Assembly: GCF_001540865.1 (NCBI RefSeq)
Contig: NC_033636.1
Coordinates: 6,513,983-6,577,982, forward strand
Source of the DNA: Ananas comosus
Lineage: Eukaryota > Streptophyta > Magnoliopsida > Poales > Bromeliaceae
Length of the DNA stretch: 64,000 nucleotides
Reading direction: 5' to 3'
The position numbers were made by a program, and so were the translations under genes. The notes below the pieces were generated by a model. It did no database searches. It saw only the letters and a list, made by a program, of their open reading frames with translations, and was not told the DNA's origin. Below are positions 23,164-32,282 of this stretch, one piece after another. Numbering within the stretch: the first letter of the stretch is position 1; each line of letters opens with the position of its first letter.

Positions 23164-24057
23164 TTAAGCAGTGGACCTTTTTCCTTTTTCTACATTATTG
23201 GCATAGGTTGTTCTTGAACGGACGGTTTTGGTCTCGGCTTTCTTTCCATCTTCCCTTCGAGGTCTAGAAGGATAGAAACCCCCCGAAATTTGTGGATCAG
23301 TTTTTTCTAGCTTCGAGAAGTTCAATATAAGATCCTGAAACGTAGTACAATTGGTAGTGCAAAGGAACGGGGCCATCCAATTGTCTATATTCCCCTTAAG
23401 CAACTCTACCGCTTGAGATTGCTGTAGGGTTGTATCACACTTGATACTCAAATTTCGCCATCGAGTTATGTAGTCTAACACTGACTCATGCTTCTTACTT
23501 TTAGTTGCTGCCAGATCGGCTATTGAAATCTTATCGCTGACTGTAGCGAATTTTGCTCGAAAAACATTCTCCATTTCACTCCAAGTTTTGATTGAATCAT
23601 CTTCGAGAGAATAATACCAGTCAAAAGCTATCTCGGTCAAGCTCTGAGGGAACTGGCGCAACAATAATGCATTGTTGCTTCCGATGTTACCACACGTGGC
23701 CCTGAAATGTGCCAAATGTTGGTCCGGATTGCCTACCCTATTAAATTGTTTGAATTTAGGAATGACATACCCTAAAGGGAATAGTATATCATCGTATTCC
23801 ACGGGATATGGATGCCCCCTTCCTTTCTGTTTGGGTATTGACCTTGCCATTGACTCCTTCAGTTGAAGAGCAATGAGTTTTGATATTTCCTCTCTAGACA
23901 TGGTATAGATGTCCTTCTGAGTTTGATGTATTGCGGTCATTTGATTTGTTCGGTTTTCTTCGGTTGATGGTGTGCATAAGTTCAAGGTCGGCGGCGTGAC
24001 TTGAACTTCAGGACTGCGTAGTTGCACTCCCATGTGTGTCTGCATGTTGATGAACAT
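23164..24057 (-). pseudogene. Gag capsid-like domain
   Basis: A frame of 297 codons with the retrotransposon Gag fold sequence: GRGHPYPVEYDDILFPLGY, QHLAHFRATCG, LLLRQFPQSLTEIAFDWYYS, WSEMENVFRAKFA, SVLDYITRWRNLSIKC and AVELLKGNIDNWM. Gag would form the particle that packages element RNA. It is bounded by in-frame TAG at 24058-24066 and TAA at 23161. The left edge of the noisy arm (3797) corresponds to about 23895 here. Confidence 0.88.
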
Positions 24058-24066
24058 CTCTAAGAC

Positions 24067-24474
24067 CTAGTCTAACTTTCTATTCAGGTTTGATATGTCC
24101 TTGTCCTTTTCCTCCAGCTTCTTTCTCATTGAAGAGATTAGGAGATCTTTAGGGTCTCGGGGAAGAAAAGCTGGTTTCTCTTCATTCTCTTCTATGTCAA
24201 ACGGATCAAGAGGTAAGCCAGTATTGGGGTGTTGAGGTAAGTCCGTGTTGGGATGTTCTCCTATCCCTTGAGAGGAACCACCTCTTCTTGTTTCAGAGGC
24301 CTTATTTCCTTTACGCAGGAGGGCGGCTTTCGTAGCCATCTTCCTCAGTGTCGGATTGCCATTATCATTATCTTCTTCTACGTGATTGACCATCCTTACT
24401 GTATGAATAGTCAACCTTTTGGAGCTTCCTTTTTGTTTCTCCGGATTATCAGATTGTATGACAGAGTCCTTCAC
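24067..24474 (-). pseudogene. Gag N-terminal spacer
   Basis: Continuous in frame with the capsid block through a TAG, and with the upstream frame through another TAG at about 24505. It ends in a short coiled coil (MRKKLEEKDKDISNLNRKLD), a common feature before the gag domain in plant gypsy elements. The middle has a repeat, HPNTDLPQHPNTGLP. Confidence 0.6.
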
Positions 24475-24504
24475 CTTCCATTGCTTAGTAATTTTCTTAT
24501 TCGG

Positions 24505-25386
24505 CTACAATGGTTGCTTTCGTCCCCTAATTGCAGATGTATTCTCTTCCTTGCAACGCCTTTTAACCTCTTTCAAGGCTTCATAAATGCGTTGGGATAT
24601 AGTTGTTTCTTTATGTTTTGGCGAGACCCTGTTGACAGGTCGTGGGTTGTTCACCTCATTGAGGGGTCGTAGGTGGCCCATTTCCTTCTTAGGACGGAGG
24701 ACAGCAGTGGGTGAATTCTTTTTAACAAACTTAAGTGGGGCGAACTTGTTATGCATGAGGCTTGCTGGTTCGATTACCACCTTGGCTGGCGATGGTGTTC
24801 TTGTATCTTTATTTTCCCTTATCTGTTGTCTCCTCAAGGAACGTCGAGTGTTTCTTTTAAAAGATTTTGATTTTAGATGAAGTGCCATCTCGGCCATTTC
24901 ACCCGTAGAGGTCGTCAGTCTATCGAAGACTGATTTTCTTGATGCCTCCGGATTAATGGTTTTATGGTTGACAGGGGCCAATCTTTTAAAGACGGATGTC
25001 CTTGCAAGCTGGCCGTCAGAAAATTTGAGTCGACCCTCAATCACCATCCTTGTTGCAGCAGAGAGAACAACTAGTCGCTCTTTGACAGGCCTGCGAGGAG
25101 GATTTGGGATGATGACGTTTGGGCGCCTCCCACGTGATGGAAGACGAGAAATTGTACGGCTGTTGGGGGCCATAATAGCTTTGTCCTTGGAGTTCGTCGA
25201 AGTCCTGCCCCCACCAATTTGAGTGGCTGGCTGGGGCATGACAGTAGCTAAAATGTCCTCAGTGATGGTGCCGAACTGGATGGTGACACCGGCAGCCTCT
25301 ATCTTCATCATAGAAGCGGGAAAGCGGATTTGTGCTGCATTGACCGTGGTATTGTTTGATGCCATTGCTCTGCATATATAAGACAA
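24505..25386 (-). pseudogene. N-terminal gag extension, likely start of gag-pol
   Basis: A basic 293-codon frame; the likely start is the inner Met at about 25365 (MASNNTTVNAAQIRF). It has two related motifs, TSVFKRLAP and KSVFDRLTT, and a very basic segment (RRSLRRQQIRENK). I recognise no enzyme domain. Extra coding sequence 5' of gag is known in Ogre/Tat elements (family knowledge), and this could be that or simply extended gag. It lies directly upstream of the gag spacer in the same frame, ended by TAG. Confidence 0.55.
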
Positions 25387-27696
25387 CAGATGTCAGTAGT
25401 GCATATAAATATATTTTGGTCTTTTATCAGCATTTATTAATTAGGTCTCAAAAATGGAGGGTGAAGCCATGTCCCACTGGGCGTGCCATTTTGTCTGCCG
25501 CTAACGAACCGGCCCCGCCGTAGGTTGTTTCTAAGGCGAGTGGTCATTCATGGTACAGATTAAATTTGTTTAAATTTTATTTTTGAAATCAGGATTATAG
25601 GTTCATGGCTTTCAACAGACTCAAGAATCTGCTGTTAATTACCCACACTTTCAGTGTTAAGGAACCCTCGATTAAGAGACCGAATATAAATGCTGATAAA
25701 AGAGACCAAGCAGGCAAATAAAATTTTATTAATATGTTTTGCCGTGTACATGGCTAAAGCAGGGGCATTCCCCCACTGTACCTAAATTTTATAAGACTAG
25801 ATACTCAATTTAGCGACTTGGTGGTCGATTGAAGTTTTGATGCTCAGTTTAATGACATGGCGGTCGGCTTAAGTTTGGTTTAACGACTTTGCAGTCGTTT
25901 GGATTGGTGTTTAGTTTAACGACTTTACGGTCGTTTGAATTTGGGTTTAGTTTAACGACTTTTCGGTCGTTTGAATTTGGGTTTAGTTTAACGACGTTTT
26001 GGTCGTTTGAATTGGGTTTAGTTTAACGACGTTTCGGTCGTTTGAATTTGGGTTTAGTTTAACGACTTTTCGGTCGTTTGAATTTGGGTTTAGTTTAGCG
26101 ACTTTTCGGTCGTTTGAATTTGGGTTTAGTTTAGTGACGTTTCGGTCGTTTGAATTTGGGTTTAGTTTAGCTATGTTTCGGTCGTTTGAATTTGGGTTTA
26201 GTTTAACGACGTTTCGGTCGTTTGAATTTGGGTTTTGTTTAGCGACGTTTCGATCGATTTTAAATTGAATTGCTTAGTTTTGCGACATGGCGGTCGATTG
26301 AAGTTGAGGTGCTCAGTTTAGCGAAATAGCGGTCGAATGTTTAGTTTAACGACTTGACGGTCGTTTCTGAACTTGATTTGCTCAGTTTAGCGACTTGGCG
26401 GTCGAAAGGGTTTGGTTTGATTGCTCAGTTTAACGACTTGGCGGTCAAATATTTAGTTTAACGACTTGATGGTCATATCTTAATTTGATTTGCTCAGTTT
26501 AGCGACTTGATGGTCGACTGAAGTTGAGATGCTCAGTTTAGCGACATGGCGGTCGATTGAGTCGAATCTCATGAAATTGGTTCATGAAATTAATTCATGC
26601 TAGGAGCCCATTTGTAAAGTCCATTAAACTAATTGATAAAATTAGTTCATGATAGAGGCCATTTGGAGAGCCCATTAAGTTGGGTTTATAAAATTAATTT
26701 ATGATAAGGAGCCATTTGGAAGGCTCGTTAGTTCATGAAATTAATTTATAACAAGGAGAGCCCATGAAATTAATTCATAGAATTAATTCGTGATAAGGGG
26801 CCTATTTGGCAAACCCATGAAATTAATTTGTAGAATTAATTCATGATAAGGGGTCCAGTTGGAAAGTTCATAAAATTAATTCACGATAAGAGGGCCTATT
26901 TGGAAAGCCTGTAAAATTAATTCATGATAAGAGGGTCCATTTGGAAAGCCCAAGAAATTAATTCATAGAATTAATTCATAATAAGGGCCTATTTGGAAAG
27001 CCCATGAAATTAATTTTTAGAATTAATTCATACTAAGGGGCCCATTTGGAAAGCCCATGAATTCGGTTTGGGTTGGAGGTATTTGGATGACATAGGTTTA
27101 GTAGATCTTGCTGAATTTTTATTTGTGGGCTTTAGATTTTGCATCTTTATTTGTGGACTTTGGATTTTGAATCTTTATTTGTGGACTTTGGGTTTTGAAT
27201 CTTTATTTGTGGACTTTGGGTTTTGAATCTTTATTTGTGGACTTTGGGTTTTGGATCTTTATTTGTGGACTTTGTGGACTTTGGGTTTTGGATCTTATTT
27301 ATAGGTTTTGGGCTTTGGGTTGAGGAATTTATTCATATGGGTTTTTTATTGGTTTTGGATCCAAATCTGCATGTGGGTTGAGATTGGTTTCGGGCTTTAC
27401 AGGTTCTTGGCCTTGGACTCGAATCTGCATGTGGATTTGGATTGGTTTTGGACTTTACATTGTTCTGGCCTTGGACCCGAATCCGCATGTGATTGAAATT
27501 AAGGCCTTGACCGAACTGCATGGCTGAATTGTTTTGGACTTTAAGTTCCTGGACATTGTGGACCACGAAATTGCATGTGGGCCTGCCATGTGGGCTTGTG
27601 CTTTATTTTTATTCTGCTTATGAAGATTTGTTCATCTTTGGCCCATGATGATTGAAACATTTTAAAAATTAAAATAAACAAGATCCAACTCCTCAA
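25387..27696 (-). repeat. Element leader with four minisatellite arrays
   Basis: Untranslated leader between LTR and gag. From high to low coordinates it holds: about 27340-27600, roughly 60-bp units with GGACTCGAATCTGCATGTGG; 27110-27300, 28-bp units TTTATTTGTGGACTTTGGGT; 26575-27065, about 56-bp units with AATTAATTCATGATAAGGGG; and 25800-26560, units of 36 bp and longer with TTTAACGACGTTTCGGTCGT. The rest (25387-25800) has no gene. I could not place the primer-binding site, so the LTR boundary near 27600-27700 is approximate. Confidence 0.75.
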
Positions 27697-28014
27697 ATTG
27701 TTTCTTTTCTTTTTTTTTTTTTTTTTTTGACTGCAGGGAGAGAGTTTTTTTTTATTTTTCTTTTGCCATTTTTTTTTTTTTGTTGGTTCTTCTTTTCTTT
27801 TCCTTTTTTTTTTTTTTTTTTCTCTCTTTCTTTGTGTTGACTGCCAAAGAGAGAGAGAGAAGGGAGGGGGTACCCAAAACTATCTTTTGTATTTTTTTTT
27901 TCTTTCTTCTGCTCTTTTTTTTTTTGTTCGTTACTTCTTTTCTTTTTTTTTTAATATTTCATCGTTCGCCGTCTTTTCTTTTTTTTAACTTTTTTTTTTC
28001 TTTCTTTTTTTTTT
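27697..28014 (-). mobile_element. 5' LTR of the Tat element, T-rich distal part
   Basis: T-rich tract with GACTGCAGGGAGAGAG, GTTGACTGCC and GGGGTACCC, matching 3500-3771 and 1-180. It is interrupted at 28014 by the Pack-MULE, and the LTR resumes at 30789. Confidence 0.7.
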
Positions 28015-28886
28015 GGCCAATTTGCATAAAAAATCTACAAATTTTGAGCTTTTGCAAAACTAGGCCATTTTTTTCAATTTTGCAGATTCGGGCTGGATTT
28101 TGCGCCATCGGACGAAAATACCCTTATTTCTTTTCTTTCTCTCTCTTTTATTTTCCTCTCTCTTCTTTTCCTTTCCTTTGCTATTTTTTTTCTTCCGCCA
28201 CCTGCAGCTGCGCCCTCTGCTGCACCCCCGCCGCCGCCACCGTGCTCGCGTTCGCCTACCTCTACTACCAGCCCGGCCTTCCCTCATTCATCCTCTTCGT
28301 CCGACCCAACCGCGCCTGGATTTTCCCCCGATCCTTCCACCCGCGACGCTGTCGCCACCCGCGCTGTTGCCGTTGCCGCCACCCGCGTCGTTGCCGTTGC
28401 CACATCCCGCCTTCTCCGCTCCGCCGCGCCGCGCTGCCGCCGCCGCCGAGGAAACGCATCCAACACGATGCCGCGGCCGCCACCTGCGCCGCTGCCGCCA
28501 CCCGCGCCGCTGCCGCCACCCGCGCCGTTGTTGCTGCCGCATCCCATCTTCTCCGCTCTGCCGCGCCACGCTCCGCTGCCGCTGCCGCCAGGGGCCCGTA
28601 TCCTACCTTCTTCGTAGGGCTTCAGGGGGGAGGAGAAGAAAGAAGGAGAAAGAAAAAAAATTGTGTAAATTAGAGGCAGAAGAAAAAAAAAATAATGTAA
28701 ATTTCATCCAAATGGTGTAAAATTGGGCGAAAAATTGGGCCAATTTTGATGAGAATTGCACAATTTTGCACCATTTTGCTCAATTTTGCACTATTTCGTC
28801 CAAAATTGTACAATTTTTCTTTCTCCTCCTCTTCCTCTTCCTTCTTCCTTTTTACACCATTACATCATTTTTTACACCTTAAAAAA

Positions 28887-29350
28887 TTACATTTTTTGGA
28901 CGCTCTCATCTCCCTCTTCGGAGAGTAGGACTCGGACGGCGATCTTGAGGTGGGCGAGGTCGCGTCCCGCATCGCCCAGCTCTACTACGGCCAGTACCGC
29001 CGCACCAGTGACTCCTCCTACCTCGCCGAGGCCTTTGTCTTCTACGAGGCCATCCTCGACCGTGAGTACCTCCGCGCCGTTGTCGCCGCTGTCGAGGTCG
29101 CACTCGCGCACAACCAGATCTGCCTCCTCGTAAGGTTCCATAACACGGGGCGATCCTCGGGCAGCGCGGCGCGGCGCCATCGCGGAGGCGAGACCCAGAG
29201 CAAGCCCTAGGCGTGCGGCGCGGAACTCGTCGGGGGTGAGATCGGAATAGGAGGGGGAAAAGGACGAAGAAGAGGAGAAGAGGGGAGAGAGGAGGAGGAG
29301 GAGGAGGAAAGAGAGGAGTTTGGGGAGGGGCGTTTTGGGAAGGGCCATGA
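28887..29350 (-). pseudogene. Signal-peptide-like captured fragment
   Basis: The minus strand reads MALPKTPLPKLLSFLLLLLL, then SPLFSSSSSF and SDLTPDEFRAARLGLALGLA: a Met start, a hydrophobic leucine core and a small-residue region typical of a secretory signal peptide. The frame then runs antisense through the SCAI-like fragment. The donor gene is not recognised. A shorter-leucine copy lies at about 30119-30572. Confidence 0.4.
28930..29075 (+). pseudogene. Captured SCAI-like gene fragment (copy 1)
   Basis: The plus strand encodes GEVASRIAQLYYGQYRRTSD followed by SSYLAEAFVFYEAILDREY. This resembles, from memory, the N-terminal region of the plant SCAI / UPF0682 (DUF3550) family, where such GEIAS-IGQLYY...FYEAI segments occur. 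Only about 50 residues are present and the surrounding sequence is unrelated, as expected for exon capture. No search was run, so family identity is moderate. Confidence 0.5.
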
Positions 29351-29408
29351 TTGGTGGGGGAAGGGGAGGGCACTGCGGAGGAGGAGAAAGCGGAAGAAAA
29401 AAATGGCN

Positions 29409-30631
29409 CTTTCCTTTGCTATTTTTTTTCTTCCGCCACCTGCAGCTGCGCCCTCTGCTGCACCGCCGCCGCCGCCACCGTGCTCGCGTTCGCCAACCTC
29501 TACTACCAGCCCCGCCTTCTCTCTTTCCTCCTCCTCTTCGTCTGACCCAACCGGGTCCGGATCTCCCCCCGATCCTTCCACCCGCGCCGCTGTCGCCACC
29601 CGCGCCGCTGTCGCCACCCGCGCCGTTGCCGTTGCCACATCCCACCTTCTTCGCTCCGCTGCCGTCGCCGCCAGGGGGGCGCATCCAACACGATGCTGCG
29701 GCCGCTACCTGCGCCGCTGCCGCCACCCGCTCCGCCGCGCCACGCTCCGCTGCCGCTGCCGCATCCCATCTTCTCCGCTCCGCCGCGCCACGCTCCGCTG
29801 CCGCTGCCGCTGCCGCCAGGGGCCCGTATCCCACCTTCGTAGGGCTTCAAGGAGGAAGAGAAGAAAGGAGGAAGAAGAGGAAGAAAAAAAATTGTGTAAA
29901 TTGGAAGCAGAAGAAGAAAAAAAATAATGTAAATTTCATCCAAATGGTGTAAAATTGGGCAAAAAATTGGGCCAATTTTGATGAGAATTGCACAATTTTG
30001 CACAATTTTGCTCAATTTTGCACTATTTCGTCCAAAATTGTACAATTTTTTCTTCTCCTCCTCTTCCTCTTCCTTCTTCCTTTTTACACCATTACATCAT
30101 TTTTTACACCTTAAAAAATTACATTTTTTGGACGCTCTCATCTCCTTCTTCGGAGAGTAGGACTCGGACGGCGATCTTGAGGTGGGCGAGGTCGCGTCCC
30201 TTATCGCCTAGCTCTACTACGGCCAGTACCGCCGCACCAGTGACTCCTCCTACCTCGCCGAGGCCTTCGTCTTCTACGAGGCCATCCTCGACCGTGAGTA
30301 CCTCCGCGCTGTTGCCGCTGCTGTCGAGGTCGCACTCGCGCACAACCAGATCTGCCTCCACGTAAGGTTCCAGAACACGGGGTGATCCTCGGCGCAGCGC
30401 GGCGCGGCGCCGTCTCGAAGGCGAGACCTAGAGCGAGCCCTAGGCGTGCGGCGCGGAACTCGTCGGGGGTGAGATCGGAATAGAACGGGGAAAAGGACGA
30501 AGAAGAGGAGAAGAGGGGAGAGAGGAGGAGGAAAGAGAGGAGTTTGGGGAGGGGCGTTTTGGGAAGGGCCATGATTGGTGGGGGAAGGGAAGGGCACTGC
30601 GGAGGAGGAGAAGGCGGAAGAAAAAAATGGC
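29409..30631. repeat. Pack-MULE internal unit 2
   Basis: Near-identical second copy of unit 1 with small indels in the GC-rich triplet repeats, starting CTTTCCTTTGCTA right after the N at 29408. The N at the junction leaves open whether the duplication is real or an unmerged overlap of two haplotypes. Confidence 0.75.
30162..30300 (+). pseudogene. Captured SCAI-like gene fragment (copy 2)
   Basis: Second copy in unit 2, with one difference creating a stop (ATCGCCTAG, 30203-30211) inside the SRIAQLYY segment. Otherwise it is the same as copy 1. Confidence 0.5.
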
Positions 30632-30788
30632 AAAGGAAAAAAGAAGAGAGAAAAAAGAAGAGAGAAAAAAAAAGAATAAGGGCATTTTCGTCCGATGGCA
30701 AAAAATTCGGTCCGAATCTGCAAAATTGAAAAAGGTGACCCAGTTTTGCAAAAATTCAAAACTTGTGAATTTTTTATGCAAATTGGCC

Positions 30789-32052
30789 TTTTTTTTTTGT
30801 TGACTGTCAGAGAGGGAAAGGGAATAACTCCTTTTTTTTTGTGTTTGTCTTTTTTTTTTTTTGTTGGCTGCGAGAGAGAGAGAGGCCTCTCTCTCTTTCT
30901 GTACGAAACTGAGAGAGAGAGAGGGGGAGTGCCCTCCTTTTTTTTTTTCTTTTCTCATTTTTTTTTGTTTTTTTTATATGAAATTTCGTCTTGTTTTTTT
31001 TTATACGAAATGTATCACGTCGAGCAATACGATCGAATCGAATGAAGATGGCGAATCAAAACAGTACTCGTCTATTTTTTTTATTATTGTTTTTATCACG
31101 TTTTGTTAAAGTGCACGGGGTTTAATCGTGCCCAGCCTATCACGAAGATGGCCGCTCGATTAATCCCTTCGACCATGTCGAGCCTATCACGAATATGGCC
31201 GCACGGTTTATGTAGTAAAATAAACGGGCTTGATCGTGTCGAGCCTATCACGAAGATGGCCGCTCGATCAACCGTTTTGACCATGTCGAGCCTATCGCGA
31301 AGATAGCCGCATGGTTTTTGTAGCAAAATATCCGGTGCTCGATCAACAATTTCGACCATGTTGAGTCTATCGCGAAGATGGCCGCACGGTTTAGAGATTA
31401 ACCATGCATACGCACGGCGGAAGTGACGATTTGATGTCAGATTTGATCGGTTCGAAACCTATCACGAAGATAGTCGGGTTGATCAAACTAACAAAAAAAT
31501 CGCACTTACGCTTTTCGTAGGCATGCACATCTCTTGTTGTTGTAGAAGTCATTGTGGTTGTCGTTGTCGCCGAAGTCTCCTTTTTTTTTGTGTGGTACGG
31601 ACGAAAAGTGGAGGGGTGCACTTGGCACCCCCTCTGCCAGCAAGACCAAAAAGGGGCTCCCCCTTTGGTACTTGTACACGAGAGAGAGAGGGAGAGTATA
31701 TAAAAAAACTTTTTTTTTTCTTCACCTTTTTTCTTTTCTTTCTTCTTCTATTCTTCTTTTTTTCTTCTGTTTTCGGTTCTCTTTTTTCTCTTCTTTTTTT
31801 TTTAAATTTTTAAGAGGCCCCCTTATATTAAGCCTCTAATGGCTTATGCTTTTTTTTGGAAAAATTTCAAAAGGAAGGATACCTTGGTTATACAAGGTAT
31901 AGATTTTTTTTTCCTTTTCCTTTCTTTTTTTTTGGAAATAGGAGGCGGGATATTTTTTTTTTCTTTTTTTTTTTTAATTTCTTCCTCGTTTATTATATTT
32001 TTTTTATTTTTTATTTTTTTATTTTTTTCCATTTTTTTTTTTTACTCAAACA
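30789..32052 (-). mobile_element. 5' LTR of the Tat element, main part
   Basis: Continues the LTR after the Pack-MULE and ends TTTACTCAAACA at 32052, where similarity with the 3' LTR (ACTCAACA, 15213) stops. On the minus strand this is the LTR start, TGTTTGAGTAAA. Beyond it lies unrelated sequence and then exons of a host gene. The 31198-31978 part matches copy 1 without visible difference. Confidence 0.8.
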
Positions 32053-32282
32053 CCTTGTCGGCATGGTATGGCACGGTGGTGATGTCCTATGACAACAGTA
32101 CTTAAATCCTTGCTTTGAACTAATGGTCTCACGAATGTGAAACCGTTAATTATGTCCTTTTCCCAGTTCGTTATTTTTGTTTAGGTATTTGCTATTTAAA
32201 CTGGGCAAGAGTCAAGGAATTCTTCTATTAAGACTAAGAAATGAAAAATGGAGGTGCTAATACATTCCAAATTTGATTTCAG

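Larger units (their letters stand above)
28171..29407. repeat. Pack-MULE internal unit 1
   Basis: First of two tandem copies (about 1.24 kb): CTTTCCTTTGCTA...CTTCCGCCACC, CCGCCACCCGCGCCGCTG low-complexity runs, the AT-rich block TTTTGCTCAATTTTGCAC, the SCAI-like fragment and a reversed signal-peptide-like segment. It ends GGAAGAAAAAAATGGC at a single N (29408). Confidence 0.75.
28015..30788. mobile_element. Pack-MULE (Mutator-like, gene fragments)
   Basis: Starts GGCCAATTTGCATAAAAAAT and ends with its reverse complement ATTTTTTATGCAAATTGGCC. The inverted repeats extend imperfectly for 115-185 bp (for example TTCAATTTTGCAGATTCGG and CCATCGGACGAAAAT in both). Ten T residues on each side fit a 9-10 bp Mutator-type target duplication, although in a poly-T tract this is weak. 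There is no transposase. The inside is GC-rich coding-like sequence, present twice in tandem. It splits the LTR, so it inserted after the retroelement. Confidence 0.82.

Noticed and set aside
28265..28569. Gly/Ala/Arg-rich frames in GC-rich cargo of the Pack-MULE
   Set aside because: Generated by CCGCCACCCGCGCCGCTG triplet repeats; no recognisable domain and all frames are open.
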